A DNA stretch of 64,000 nt from Pseudomonas laurentiana. GTDB lineage: Bacteria > Pseudomonadota > Gammaproteobacteria > Pseudomonadales > Pseudomonadaceae. The translations under genes were made by a program, and so were the position numbers. The DNA is taken from NCBI RefSeq assembly GCF_014648275.1, contig NZ_BMQU01000005.1, positions 186,001 to 250,000 of the forward strand. Reading direction: 5' to 3'. How positions within the stretch are numbered: position 1 is the first letter of the stretch; each line of letters begins with the position of its first letter. Below the pieces are notes generated by a model. That model was not told the origin of the DNA. It saw only the letters and a program-made list of their open reading frames with translations, and did not search any database. Below, one piece after another: positions 39,555 to 53,312 of the stretch.

Positions 39555-39821
39555 TTAGACTTCAACAGCGCGTTCGAGAACTTCAACCAGCGCCCAGGAC
39601 TTGGTCTTGGCCAGCGGACGGGTCTCGCGGATGGAGACCTTGTCGCCGATGTGGCACTGGTTGGTTTCGTCGTGCGCGTGCAGCTTAGTCGAACGCTTAA
39701 CGTATTTACCGTAGATCGGGTGCTTTACGCGACGCTCGATCAGTACGGTGATGGTCTTGTCCATTTTGTCGCTGACGACACGGCCAGTCAGCGTACGGAC
39801 GGTTTTTTCAGCTTCAGCCAT
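39555..39821 (-). CDS. rpsQ: 30S ribosomal protein S17
   Basis: An 88-residue OB-fold protein ([22 protein letters not shown]...). The ATG at 39821 lies two bases after the rpmC stop; a GTG two codons upstream overlaps the stop and is less likely. Confidence 0.98.
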   Translation of the reverse strand: MAEAEKTVRTLTGRVVSDKMDKTITVLIERRVKHPIYGKYVKRSTKLHAHDETNQCHIGDKVSIRETRPLAKTKSWALVEVLERAVEV

Positions 39822-39823
39822 GA

Positions 39824-40015
39824 TCACTTACCTGCCTGCTGGTTGAGCACAGTTTTCACGCGAGCGATGTCACGCTTAACTTGCGAGAGCAGGTGCGACT
39901 GCCCCAACTGGCCAGTTGCTTTCTGCATGCGCAGATTGAACTGGTCGCGCAGCAAGCCGAGCAGTTGCTCGTTCAGTTGCTGTGCTGATTTGTCACGAAG
40001 TTCATTCGCTTTCAT
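39824..40015 (-). CDS. rpmC: 50S ribosomal protein L29
   Basis: A 63-residue helical protein at the tunnel exit ([20 protein letters not shown]... ). Its ATG shares a base with the rplP stop (TGATG). Confidence 0.98.
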   Translation of the reverse strand: MKANELRDKSAQQLNEQLLGLLRDQFNLRMQKATGQLGQSHLLSQVKRDIARVKTVLNQQAGK

Positions 40016-40428
40016 CACATCACCGTCCGCTTAACAAAGGAGGTGGCGAGAGGCAGCTTTGCAGCCGCCAAGGCGAAAGCCTCACGCGCCAGCTCTTCAG
40101 AAACACCCTCGATCTCGTACAGGACTTTGCCTGGCTGGATCTGGGCAACCCAGTACTCCACGGAACCTTTACCTTTACCCATCCGCACTTCGAGAGGCTT
40201 CTTGGAGATCGGCTTGTCCGGGAACACACGGATCCAGATCTTGCCGCCACGTTTTACGTGACGGGTCAGGGCACGACGTGCCGACTCGATCTGGCGAGCG
40301 GTGAGACGACCGCGAGCAACAGCTTTCAGAGCAAACTCGCCGAAGCTGACTTTGCTACCGCGCAGCGCCAGACCACGGTTGTGGCCAGTCATCTGCTTGC
40401 GGAATTTTGTACGCTTTGGTTGCAACAT
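40015..40428 (-). CDS. rplP: 50S ribosomal protein L16
   Basis: The 137-residue L16 helps organise the A site and is near the peptidyl transferase centre. It begins [19 protein letters not shown] and carries the [17 protein letters not shown] segment with the conserved arginine-rich surroundings. It is 12 bases after rpsC. Confidence 0.99.
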
Positions 40429-40440
40429 TTGGCGTACCCC

Positions 40441-41127
40441 TTACTTAGCAGCTTTTTTACGAGGCGCTGGTGCTTGTGGTTTCAGTTCTTCTTGGCGACC
40501 ACCGATAACTTCGCCTTTGAAGATCCAAACCTTGACACCGATCACACCGTAAGTGGTGTGAGCTTCGTAGGTGGCATAGTCGATATCGGCACGCAGGGTG
40601 TGCAGTGGCACACGACCTTCGCGATACCATTCAGTACGTGCGATTTCAGCACCGCCGAGACGACCGCTCACTTGGATTTTGATGCCTTTGGCACCAATAC
40701 GCATGGCGTTCTGTACAGCGCGCTTCATGGCGCGACGGAACATCACACGACGCTCCAGCTGCTGAGCTACGCTCTGAGCAACCAGCATACCGTCGAGTTC
40801 CGGCTTGCGGATCTCTTCGATATTGATGTGCACAGGCACACCCATTTGCTTGGTCAGGTCCTGACGCAGTTTCTCAACATCCTCACCTTTCTTCCCGATA
40901 ACGATACCTGGACGAGCGGTGTGGATGGTGATGCGTGCAGTTTGTGCCGGACGATGGATATCGATACGGCTAACGGACGCGCTTTTTAGTTTGTCTTGGA
41001 GATACTCACGCACGTTCAGATCTGCGAGCAAATAGTCCGCATAAGTCCGACCGTCTGCATACCAGACGGAGGTGTGCTCCTTGACGATTCCCAGGCGAAT
41101 GCCAGTGGGATGTACTTTCTGACCCAT
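40441..41127 (-). CDS. rpsC: 30S ribosomal protein S3
   Basis: The 228-residue S3 lines the mRNA entry channel. It has an N-terminal KH domain ([18 protein letters not shown] with GKKG loop) and a C-terminal domain with [22 protein letters not shown]. The ATG at 41127 ([13 protein letters not shown]) is the universal start; the longer frame overlaps rplV. Confidence 0.99.
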   Translation of the reverse strand: MGQKVHPTGIRLGIVKEHTSVWYADGRTYADYLLADLNVREYLQDKLKSASVSRIDIHRPAQTARITIHTARPGIVIGKKGEDVEKLRQDLTKQMGVPVHINIEEIRKPELDGMLVAQSVAQQLERRVMFRRAMKRAVQNAMRIGAKGIKIQVSGRLGGAEIARTEWYREGRVPLHTLRADIDYATYEAHTTYGVIGVKVWIFKGEVIGGRQEELKPQAPAPRKKAAK

Positions 41128-41140
41128 CTGATCGACTCCG

Positions 41141-41473
41141 TTACTTGTCCGCAACCTTGACAGTGATATGGCAAGACCGCTTGACGATGCGATCAGCGCG
41201 GCCTTTGGCACGCGGCATGATACGCTTCAGCGAACGCCCTTCGTTGACGAAAACGGTGGAGACCTTCAGGTCATCAACGTCTGCGCCTTCGTTATGCTCG
41301 GCGTTGGCTACGGCCGACTCGAGGACTTTCTTCATGATTTCAGCAGCTTTTTTGCTGCTGAAGGCCAACAGGTTGAGCGCTTCGCCCACCTTCTTCCCGC
41401 GGATCTGGTCGGCGACCAAGCGGGCTTTCTGGGCGGAGATGCGAGCGCCCGACAACTTAGCGGCTACTTCCAT
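41141..41473 (-). CDS. rplV: 50S ribosomal protein L22
   Basis: The 110-residue L22 has a beta hairpin ([12 protein letters not shown]) that reaches into the exit tunnel and contributes to macrolide sensitivity. It has [15 protein letters not shown] near the start. It is 11 bases after rpsS. Confidence 0.99.
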
Positions 41474-41484
41474 TTCCTTACCCC

Positions 41485-41760
41485 TTAACGCTTGGCTTTC
41501 TTGTCAGCCACGTGCCCGCGGTAGGTGCGGGTACCGGCGAACTCGCCCAGTTTATGGCCGACCATGTCTTCGTTCACGAGAACTGGGACGTGTTGGCGAC
41601 CGTTGTGTACCGCGATGGTCAAACCGACCATTTGTGGCAGGATCATGGAACGGCGCGACCAGGTCTTAACTGGTTTGCGATCGTTCTTTTCCGCCGCCAC
41701 TTCGATCTTCTTCAGTAGGTGAAGATCAATAAAAGGACCTTTTTTCAGAGAACGTGGCAC
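41485..41760 (-). CDS. rpsS: 30S ribosomal protein S19
   Basis: The 91-residue S19 pairs with S13 in the head. It begins [18 protein letters not shown] and has [20 protein letters not shown]. It is 16 bases after rplB. Confidence 0.99.
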
Positions 41761-41776
41761 TGTCGTATCCCTCTAT

Positions 41777-42601
41777 TTACTTGCGACGACGGACGATCAT
41801 ATTGTCGGTACGCTTATTACCACGAGTCTTAGCACCCTTAGTCGGGAAGCCCCATGGCGATACCGGATGACGACCACCGGAGGTACGACCTTCACCACCA
41901 CCGTGCGGGTGGTCAACCGGGTTCATGGCAACACCACGAACGGTTGGGCGAACGCCACGCCAGCGTTTAGCACCAGCTTTACCCAGCGAACGCAGGCTGT
42001 GCTCGGAGTTCGAGACTTCACCCAGGGTCGCACGGCATTCAGCCAGGACTTTACGCATTTCACCAGAGCGCAGACGCAGGGTCACGTAGACACCTTCGCG
42101 AGCGATCAGCTGAGCCGAAGCACCAGCGGAACGAGCGATTTGTGCACCCTTGCCCGGCTTCAGTTCGATGCCGTGAATGGTGCTACCCACTGGAATGTTG
42201 CGCAGTTGCAGGGAGTTGCCTGGCTTGATTGGAGCCAGAGCACCTGCGATCAGCTGGTCGCCAGCACTCACGCCTTTAGGGGCGATGATGTAGCGGCGCT
42301 CGCCGTCTGCGTAGCACAGCAGTGCGATGTGAGCAGTACGGTTCGGATCGTATTCAATACGCTCGACAGTGGCGGCGATGCCGTCCTTGTCGTTGCGACG
42401 GAAGTCGACCATACGGTAATGCTGCTTATGACCACCACCTACGTGACGAGTAGTGATGCGGCCATTGTTGTTACGACCACCAGACTTCGATTTCTTCTCG
42501 AGCAGCGGTGCGTGAGGAGCGCCTTTATGCAGCTCCTGGTTGACCACCTTGACCACGAAACGGCGGCCAGGGGAAGTCGGTTTGCATTTAACGATTGCCA
42601 T
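41777..42601 (-). CDS. rplB: 50S ribosomal protein L2
   Basis: The 274-residue L2 is a primary rRNA-binding protein close to the peptidyl transferase centre. It contains [18 protein letters not shown] and the universal [14 protein letters not shown] with the functional His. It is 14 bases after rplW. Confidence 0.99.
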   Translation of the reverse strand: MAIVKCKPTSPGRRFVVKVVNQELHKGAPHAPLLEKKSKSGGRNNNGRITTRHVGGGHKQHYRMVDFRRNDKDGIAATVERIEYDPNRTAHIALLCYADGERRYIIAPKGVSAGDQLIAGALAPIKPGNSLQLRNIPVGSTIHGIELKPGKGAQIARSAGASAQLIAREGVYVTLRLRSGEMRKVLAECRATLGEVSNSEHSLRSLGKAGAKRWRGVRPTVRGVAMNPVDHPHGGGEGRTSGGRHPVSPWGFPTKGAKTRGNKRTDNMIVRRRK

Positions 42602-42615
42602 GATGCACCCCTTCC

Positions 42616-42915
42616 TTACTCAGCACTGCTGCTGAAATCGAGATCTTGGCCTGGCTGAAGGGATACGATCGCCTTCTTCCAGTCATTGCGCTTGCCCAGA
42701 CCACGAGCGGTGCGCTTGGTCTTACCCAGAACGTTCACGGTAGTGACGTTCTCGACCTTGACACCGAACAGACCTTCGACAGCCTTCTTGATTTCCAGCT
42801 TGGTTGCATCAGTAGCAACCTTGAATACGAACTGGCCTTTCTTCTCAGCCAGAACCGTGGCCTTCTCGGAAACGTGCGGGCCAAGTAGAACTTTAAATAC
42901 GCGTTCCTGGTTCAT
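42616..42915 (-). CDS. rplW: 50S ribosomal protein L23
   Basis: The 99-residue L23 sits at the tunnel exit and docks trigger factor and SRP. It begins [18 protein letters not shown] and includes [16 protein letters not shown]. Its start overlaps the rplD stop by four bases (ATGA). Confidence 0.99.
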   Translation of the reverse strand: MNQERVFKVLLGPHVSEKATVLAEKKGQFVFKVATDATKLEIKKAVEGLFGVKVENVTTVNVLGKTKRTARGLGKRNDWKKAIVSLQPGQDLDFSSSAE

Positions 42916-43514
42916 CCCAGCAGCTCCTCGAATTTCTTCACGGCCGACACAGTGATCAACACCTTGTCGTATGCGATCAGACTGACCGGATCGGAACCTT
43001 GTACGTCGCGTACATCGACGTGCGGCAGGTTGCGAGCAGCCAGGTACAGATTCTGATCAACAGCCTCAGAAACGATCAGTACGTCGGTCAGACCCATACC
43101 GTTCAGCTTGTTCAGCAGGTCTTTGGTTTTCGGTGCTTCAACAGCGAAGTCCTGAACCACGACCAGACGGTCGGTACGCACCAGCTCAGCGAGGATGGAG
43201 CGCAGTGCTGCGCGGTACATCTTCTTGTTGAGCTTCTGCGAGTGATCCTGAGGACGAGCTGCAAAAGTGGTACCGCCGCCACGCCAGATTGGGCTACGGA
43301 TAGTACCGGCACGAGCACGGCCAGTACCTTTCTGACGCCATGGGCGCTTACCGCCACCAGAAACGTCGGAACGGGTTTTCTGCTGCTTGGTACCCTGACG
43401 GCCGCCAGCCATGTAGGCCACGACTGCTTGGTGAACCAGCGTCTCGTTGAATTCGCCGCCGAAAGTCAGTTCGGAAACTTCGATCGCTTGAGCGTCATTT
43501 ACATTTAGTTGCAT
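42912..43514 (-). CDS. rplD: 50S ribosomal protein L4
   Basis: The 200-residue L4 has an extended loop ([14 protein letters not shown]) reaching into the tunnel. In E. coli it also represses the S10 operon. It is 12 bases after rplC. Confidence 0.99.
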   Translation of the reverse strand: MQLNVNDAQAIEVSELTFGGEFNETLVHQAVVAYMAGGRQGTKQQKTRSDVSGGGKRPWRQKGTGRARAGTIRSPIWRGGGTTFAARPQDHSQKLNKKMYRAALRSILAELVRTDRLVVVQDFAVEAPKTKDLLNKLNGMGLTDVLIVSEAVDQNLYLAARNLPHVDVRDVQGSDPVSLIAYDKVLITVSAVKKFEELLG

Positions 43515-43526
43515 GTCAGCTTCCCC

Positions 43527-44162
43527 TTAACCGCGAGCCTTGGCAGCCGGACGCACAACCAGATCGCCGCCAGTAGCGCCAGGAACGGCACCCTTGACCA
43601 GCAACAGATTGCGTTCAGCGTCGACGCGCACTACTTCCAGGGACTGAACGGTCACGCGCTCGGCGCCCATATGACCGGACATTTTTTTGCCCTTGAATAC
43701 ACGACCAGGAGTCTGGCACTGGCCGATAGAGCCCGGGACGCGGTGGGAAACGGAGTTACCGTGGGTGTTATCTTGACCGCGGAAATTCCAACGCTTGATG
43801 GTACCGGCAAAGCCTTTACCTTTGGACTGACCGGTAACATCTACCAGTTGGCCTGCAGCGAAGAGTTCAGCATTGATCAAGTCGCCAGCCTGGTACTCGC
43901 CTTCTTCAAGACGGAATTCCCAGACACCGCGACCAGCGGCAACGTTCGCTTTAGCGAAGTGACCTGCTTGAGCAGCAGTCACGCGCGAAGCACGACGCTC
44001 ACCTACAGTGACTTGCACTGCACGATAGCCATCGGTTTCTTCAGTTTTGAACTGGGTGACGCGATTCGGCTCGATCTCAATGACCGTGACCGGAATGGAG
44101 ACACCTTCTTCGGTGAAAATACGGGTCATACCGCATTTACGACCGACTACACCAATAGTCAT
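43527..44162 (-). CDS. rplC: 50S ribosomal protein L3
   Basis: The 211-residue L3 is an early assembly protein near the peptidyl transferase centre. It starts [16 protein letters not shown] at the ATG at 44162; an upstream in-frame start (44195) would add eleven residues foreign to the family. [17 protein letters not shown] is its conserved core, including the methylated Gln. It is 81 bases after rpsJ. Confidence 0.99.
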   Translation of the reverse strand: MTIGVVGRKCGMTRIFTEEGVSIPVTVIEIEPNRVTQFKTEETDGYRAVQVTVGERRASRVTAAQAGHFAKANVAAGRGVWEFRLEEGEYQAGDLINAELFAAGQLVDVTGQSKGKGFAGTIKRWNFRGQDNTHGNSVSHRVPGSIGQCQTPGRVFKGKKMSGHMGAERVTVQSLEVVRVDAERNLLLVKGAVPGATGGDLVVRPAAKARG

Positions 44163-44243
44163 GTTGTAAACCTCATGAGTGTACGGGGCTTTCACCCGCT
44201 ATGGCCGCCCATTTCAGAGCGTTACACGACTAAGACCCAAGTC

Positions 44244-44555
44244 TTAGCCGAGGCTGATCTGCACTTCCACACCTGCCGCAAGATCAAGCTTCATAAGTGC
44301 ATCAACGGTTTTATCCGTTGGCTGGACGATGTCCAGTACGCGCTTATGAGTACGGATCTCGTACTGGTCACGCGCGTCTTTGTTGACGTGCGGGGAGACC
44401 AGAACGGTGAACCGCTCTTTACGGGTAGGCAGTGGAATTGGACCACGCACTTGAGCACCAGTACGTTTCGCGGTTTCCACGATTTCCTGGGTGGATTGGT
44501 CGATCAGGCGATGGTCAAAAGCCTTCAACCTGATACGGATTTGCTGATTTTGCAT
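44244..44555 (-). CDS. rpsJ: 30S ribosomal protein S10 (NusE)
   Basis: The 103-residue S10 is part of the small-subunit head and also partners NusB in antitermination. It begins [19 protein letters not shown] and has [17 protein letters not shown]. It is first in the S10 operon, 63 bases downstream of a consensus promoter -10. Confidence 0.99.
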
Positions 44556-44618
44556 TGGATTTCAGACTCCAGGCTGCTATTCCCACCGGGCGCACTACGC
44601 CCGTTAAAAGGAGGCGTG

Positions 44619-44647
44619 ATTCTATAGACGCCCCAGTTGGGTGTCAA
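44619..44647 (-). promoter_or_regulatory. S10-operon promoter
   Basis: Minus-strand TTGACA, 17-base spacer, TAGAAT, near-consensus sigma70. The leader to rpsJ (~57 bases) contains a CGGGCG/CGCCCG hairpin at 44587-44603. It lies just after the tuf terminator, so S10 can be transcribed independently of the str operon. Confidence 0.88.
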
Positions 44648-44650
44648 CCC

Positions 44651-44683
44651 AATAAAAAAAGCCCCCGCTAAGCGGGGGCTTTT
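44651..44683 (-). terminator. tufA / str-operon terminator
   Basis: AAAAGCCCCCGC with a 3-base loop and GCGGGGGCTTTT, T-run of seven in the minus direction, 15 bases after the tuf stop. Confidence 0.95.
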
Positions 44684-44697
44684 CAAAGCATCGAAAA

Positions 44698-45891
44698 TTA
44701 CTCGATGATTTTGGCTACGACGCCAGCGCCGACGGTACGACCGCCTTCACGGATAGCGAAACGCAGACCATCTTCCATTGCAATGGTTTTGATCAGAGTG
44801 ACAGTCATCTGGATGTTGTCACCTGGCATTACCATTTCAACGCCTTCTGGCAGCTCGCAGTTACCAGTCACGTCAGTAGTACGGAAGTAGAACTGTGGAC
44901 GGTAGCCTTTGAAGAACGGAGTATGACGGCCGCCTTCTTCCTTGCTCAGAACGTAAACTTCTGCGGTGAACTTGGTGTGCGGCTTAACCGAACCTGGCTT
45001 AACCAGAACCTGACCACGCTCAACGTCGTCACGCTTGGTACCACGCAGCAGAACGCCGCAGTTCTCGCCAGCACGACCTTCGTCCAGCAGCTTGCGGAAC
45101 ATCTCAACACCGGTGCAGGTGGTGGTGGTGGTGTCACGCAGACCAACGATTTCCAGAGCGTCCTGAACGCGGACGATACCACGCTCGATACGACCGGTAA
45201 CAACAGTACCACGACCCGAGATCGAGAATACGTCTTCGATTGGCATCAGGAACGGCTTGTCGATAGCGCGCTCTGGCTCTGGGATGTAGGTATCCAGAGT
45301 TTCGACCAGCTTCTTGACAGCAGTGGTACCCATGCCGTTGTCGTCTTTGCCTTCCAGCGCCATACGAGCCGAACCGATGATGATCGGAGTGTCGTCGCCT
45401 GGGAAGTCATAGGTGGACAGCAGGTCGCGAACTTCCATCTCGACCAGTTCCAGCAGCTCTGCGTCATCTACCAGGTCAGCCTTGTTCAGGAAGACCACGA
45501 TGTACGGAACGCCTACCTGACGGGACAGCAGGATGTGCTCACGGGTTTGTGGCATCGGACCATCGGCGGCCGAGCAAACCAGGATAGCGCCGTCCATCTG
45601 CGCAGCACCGGTGATCATGTTCTTCACGTAGTCAGCGTGACCTGGGCAGTCAACGTGAGCGTAGTGACGAATGTTCGAGTTGTACTCGACGTGCGCGGTG
45701 TTGATGGTGATACCGCGAGCTTTCTCTTCTGGAGCGCTGTCGATCTTGTCGAATTCGACGACGGCCGAACCGAAAACTTCGGAGCAGACGCGAGTCAGAG
45801 CTGCGGTCAGAGTGGTTTTACCGTGGTCAACGTGACCGATGGTGCCAACGTTGACGTGCGGAAGGGAACGATCAAATTTTTCTTTAGCCAC
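44698..45891 (-). CDS. tufA: Elongation factor Tu (copy next to fusA)
   Basis: EF-Tu, a 397-residue GTPase that brings aminoacyl-tRNA to the ribosome. [10 protein letters not shown] at 19-28, DCPGHADY and NKADLVDD are the GTP-binding motifs. It differs from the second copy (61082-62275) by about ten residues, but a 269-base part of the two genes is identical at the DNA level (44846-45114 here). It is 30 bases after fusA and closes the str operon. Confidence 0.98.
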   Translation of the reverse strand: MAKEKFDRSLPHVNVGTIGHVDHGKTTLTAALTRVCSEVFGSAVVEFDKIDSAPEEKARGITINTAHVEYNSNIRHYAHVDCPGHADYVKNMITGAAQMDGAILVCSAADGPMPQTREHILLSRQVGVPYIVVFLNKADLVDDAELLELVEMEVRDLLSTYDFPGDDTPIIIGSARMALEGKDDNGMGTTAVKKLVETLDTYIPEPERAIDKPFLMPIEDVFSISGRGTVVTGRIERGIVRVQDALEIVGLRDTTTTTCTGVEMFRKLLDEGRAGENCGVLLRGTKRDDVERGQVLVKPGSVKPHTKFTAEVYVLSKEEGGRHTPFFKGYRPQFYFRTTDVTGNCELPEGVEMVMPGDNIQMTVTLIKTIAMEDGLRFAIREGGRTVGAGVVAKIIE

Positions 45892-45921
45892 GACAATTAA
45901 CTCCTAGCCTAAAGGACTGAA

Positions 45922-48054
45922 TCAGCCTTGTTTTTTAACGAGCGCTTCGACGATGTTCGACGGAGCCTCAGCGTATTTGGAGAATTCCATGGAGTAGCTC
46001 GCGCGACCCTGAGACATGGAACGAACGTCGGTCGCATAACCGAACATCTCTCCGAGCGGAACTTCAGCACGGACAACCTTGCCGGACACCGAATCTTCCA
46101 TACCCTGGATCAGACCGCGACGACGGTTCAGGTCACCCATCACGTCACCCATGTAGTCCTCAGGGGTCACAACTTCCACCTTCATGATCGGCTCAAGCAC
46201 TTTACCGCCGCCTTTCGCAGCCAGTTGCTTGGTCGCCATGGAGGCCGCCACCTTGAACGCCATCTCGTTGGAGTCGACGTCGTGGTAGGAACCATCAAAC
46301 ACGGTTGCCTTCAGGCCGATCAGCGGATAGCCGGCAACAATGCCGTTCTTCATCTGCTCTTCGATACCCTTCTGGATCGCCGGGATGTATTCCTTCGGAA
46401 CCACACCACCCACAACCTCGTTAGTGAAAACCAGGCCTTCAGTGATGTTGCCCTTATCGTCCACGTCTGGCTGCGAGAAGCGAATCCAGCAGTGACCGAA
46501 CTGACCGCGACCACCGGACTGACGAACGAACTTACCTTCGATCTCGACGTTGTCCTTGGTGATCTGCTCGCGGTAGGAAACCTGCGGCTTACCGATGTTG
46601 GCTTCGACGTTGAACTCGCGCTTCATGCGGTCAACGAGGATGTCCAGGTGAAGCTCGCCCATACCCGAGATAATGGTCTGACCGGTTTCTTCATCAGTCT
46701 TGACGCGGAACGACGGGTCTTCCTGAGCCAGCTTGCCCAGAGCAATACCCATCTTCTCCTGATCCTGCTTGGTTTTCGGCTCAACAGCTACCGAAATTAC
46801 AGGCTCAGGGAAATCCATACGCTCAAGAATTACTGGCTTGTCGGCGTCACAGAGGGTATCACCAGTGGTGACGTCCTTCATGCCGATCAGCGCAGCGATG
46901 TCACCTGCACGTACTTCCTTGATCTCTTCACGCTGGTTGGCGTGCATCTGCACCATACGACCAACGCGCTCTTTCTTGCCCTTGACCGAGTTGATCACGG
47001 AGTCACCAGAGCTCAGGAAGCCCGAGTAGACGCGCACGAAAGTCAGAGTACCAACGAACGGGTCGGTAGCAATCTTGAACGCCAAAGCCGAGAACGGCTC
47101 TTCGTCGCTAGCGTGACGCTCGATCTTCGGAGCGTTCTCGTCATCGATGTTGTCCGGGTGGATACCCTGAATCGCAGGGATCTCGGTCGGAGCAGGCAGG
47201 AAGTCGATAACAGCATCGAGAACCAGAGGAACACCCTTGTTCTTGAAGGACGAGCCACAGACAGCCGGAACGATCTCGCTGGCCAGGGTGCGCGCACGCA
47301 GACCGGCTTTGATCTCTTCGACGGACAGCTCACCTTCTTCAAGGTACTTGTTCATCAGCTCTTCGTTAGCTTCAGCAGCAGCTTCGACCATATTGGCGCG
47401 CCACTCTTCAGCCAGCTCCAGCATATCAGCAGGAATTTCTTCCTCGCGATAGGTGGTGCCCTTGTCGTCTTCGTTCCAGTAGATAGCCTTCATCTTGATC
47501 AGATCAACCTGACCTTCGAAGTTCTCTTCCGAACCGATAGCCAGCTGAACAGGAACCGGGGTGTGACCCAGACGGTTCTTGATCTGACCGACTACGCGCA
47601 GGAAGTTAGCACCTGCACGGTCCATCTTGTTCACGTAAACAACACGTGGAACACCGTACTTGTTGGCCTGACGCCATACGGTCTCGGACTGAGGCTCGAC
47701 ACCGGAGGTGCCGCAGAACACAACGACAGCGCCGTCGAGTACACGCAGCGAACGCTCTACTTCAATGGTGAAGTCAACGTGGCCAGGTGTATCGATGACG
47801 TTTACGCGGTAGTTGTCGTACTGACCACGGGAACCCTTCCAGAAGGTAGTAACAGCAGCGGAGGTAATGGTAATACCCCGCTCCTGCTCCTGAACCATCC
47901 AGTCGGTGGTCGCGGCGCCATCATGCACCTCGCCCATTTTGTGGCTCAGGCCTGTGTAGAACAGGATCCGCTCGGTAGTGGTAGTCTTGCCCGCATCAAC
48001 GTGCGCGCAGATACCGATGTTACGGTAGCGGTTAATTGCTGTAGTACGAGCCAT
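45922..48054 (-). CDS. fusA: Elongation factor G
   Basis: EF-G, 710 residues, drives translocation and, with RRF, ribosome recycling. It has the G domain ([36 protein letters not shown]) and domains II-V to the end ([19 protein letters not shown]). It lies between rpsG and tuf with 30-base gaps on both sides. Confidence 0.99.
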   Translation of the reverse strand: MARTTAINRYRNIGICAHVDAGKTTTTERILFYTGLSHKMGEVHDGAATTDWMVQEQERGITITSAAVTTFWKGSRGQYDNYRVNVIDTPGHVDFTIEVERSLRVLDGAVVVFCGTSGVEPQSETVWRQANKYGVPRVVYVNKMDRAGANFLRVVGQIKNRLGHTPVPVQLAIGSEENFEGQVDLIKMKAIYWNEDDKGTTYREEEIPADMLELAEEWRANMVEAAAEANEELMNKYLEEGELSVEEIKAGLRARTLASEIVPAVCGSSFKNKGVPLVLDAVIDFLPAPTEIPAIQGIHPDNIDDENAPKIERHASDEEPFSALAFKIATDPFVGTLTFVRVYSGFLSSGDSVINSVKGKKERVGRMVQMHANQREEIKEVRAGDIAALIGMKDVTTGDTLCDADKPVILERMDFPEPVISVAVEPKTKQDQEKMGIALGKLAQEDPSFRVKTDEETGQTIISGMGELHLDILVDRMKREFNVEANIGKPQVSYREQITKDNVEIEGKFVRQSGGRGQFGHCWIRFSQPDVDDKGNITEGLVFTNEVVGGVVPKEYIPAIQKGIEEQMKNGIVAGYPLIGLKATVFDGSYHDVDSNEMAFKVAASMATKQLAAKGGGKVLEPIMKVEVVTPEDYMGDVMGDLNRRRGLIQGMEDSVSGKVVRAEVPLGEMFGYATDVRSMSQGRASYSMEFSKYAEAPSNIVEALVKKQG

Positions 48055-48084
48055 AAAGCCCTCGCAAAAAAATTGATGCCGTGA

Positions 48085-48555
48085 TTAGAAGCGGTAGTGC
48101 GAGAAAGCCTTGTTGGCTTCAGCCATACGGTGTACGTCTTCACGCTTCTTGACTGCAGCACCTTTACCTTCAGCGGCATCCAGCAGTTCGCCAGCCAGGC
48201 GCAGCGCCATGGACTTCTCGCCGCGCTTGCGGGCGTAGTCTACCAGCCAGCGCATTGCCAGCGCGTTACGACGGGATGGACGAACTTCAACAGGAACCTG
48301 GTAAGTGGCACCGCCAACACGGCGCGACTTTACTTCGACCAGCGGAGCGATGGCGTCGAGAGCTTTCTCGAAGATTTCCAGGGGATCGCTGTTCTTGCGT
48401 GCTTTGACGGTATCCAGAGCACCGTAAACGATGCGCTCGGCTACGGCCTTCTTGCCGCTTTCCATCACGTGGTTCATGAACTTGGCGAGGATCTGGCTTC
48501 CGTATTTCGGATCGTCCAGGATCTCACGCTTGGCTGCTACACGACGTCTTGGCAT
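48085..48555 (-). CDS. rpsG: 30S ribosomal protein S7
   Basis: The 156-residue S7 nucleates assembly of the small-subunit head and in E. coli represses the str operon. It begins [20 protein letters not shown] and ends [10 protein letters not shown]. It is intact, in contrast to the rpsL gene 120 bases upstream. Confidence 0.99.
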   Translation of the reverse strand: MPRRRVAAKREILDDPKYGSQILAKFMNHVMESGKKAVAERIVYGALDTVKARKNSDPLEIFEKALDAIAPLVEVKSRRVGGATYQVPVEVRPSRRNALAMRWLVDYARKRGEKSMALRLAGELLDAAEGKGAAVKKREDVHRMAEANKAFSHYRF

Positions 48556-48675
48556 TGATAAGCCCTCAAACGGTCTTCAGGTTAGCCCGGGACAGCTGAC
48601 CCATTGGGTGCGTGCCCGACCTTACTCTTATCGACTCAATAAAATGAATAACTGCATACTGCTGCAAACGGCCGA

Positions 48676-48844
48676 TTACTTCGGACGCTTGGTACCGTAC
48701 TTCGAACGGCCTTGGTTACGACCTTTAACGCCGGAGGTATCCAGGGAACCGCGAACGCTGCGGGCAGTTCTGCAGCGCAGGAACGTCGGATTTCTCGACG
48801 ATACGCTTACGCGGCTGACGTACCAGCTGGTTGATAGTTGCCAT
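48676..48844 (-). pseudogene. rpsL: 30S ribosomal protein S12, internally deleted and frameshifted
   Basis: The ATG at 48844 opens a normal S12 N-terminus ([18 protein letters not shown]... to LQNCPQR, about residue 30). The sequence then runs directly into the DNA for the C-terminal end ([22 protein letters not shown]...), but in another frame. Translation from the ATG therefore ends after 39 codons at 48725. S12 is normally 123 residues; 169 bases remain of the expected 372, so 203 bases (codons ~31-98, with the streptomycin-region lysines) are missing. Promoter, position before rpsG and both ends are normal. The gene is essential, so sequence error is the first suspect. See findings. Confidence 0.93.
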
Positions 48845-48924
48845 CTACTAGCTCCACTGTTGTCTTGCGACGCTATTGTCTTGCAAGAAAAGCAAAATGG
48901 CAGGACGAAGTCCCACCAAATTTA

Positions 48925-48957
48925 GGGGTACAAGAGTCTAAAGAGGATCTTGTCCCC
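48925..48957 (-). terminator. Inverted repeat overlapping the str promoter; possible rpoC terminator
   Basis: GGGG-T-ACAAGA and TCTTGTCCCC pair with one bulge around a 12-base loop, followed by TAAATTT in the minus direction. It lies ~90 bases after the rpoC stop. It could terminate rpoBC transcripts or act as an operator for str. Confidence 0.5.
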
Positions 48958-48963
48958 AGTCAA
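48935..48963 (-). promoter_or_regulatory. str-operon promoter
   Basis: Minus-strand TTGACT, 17-base spacer, TAGACT, about 90 bases upstream of rpsL. An inverted repeat (48925-48957) overlaps it. Confidence 0.78.
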
Positions 48964-49047
48964 GGCAAGGCCCCAGCCTCCCCTCCCCGATCGTCGGTGA
49001 CATCAGTAGTCACCAACGACCCGAGTGGGGCCACCAGGGCCTTACAC

Positions 49048-53247
<4,200 letters not shown>

Positions 53248-53312
53248 GGCCTTTCCTCCTGGCGGAGCAGGGAGCGGGCTTGTTCAGCCTCGCTCCCGAT
53301 TCGCGTCACGTG

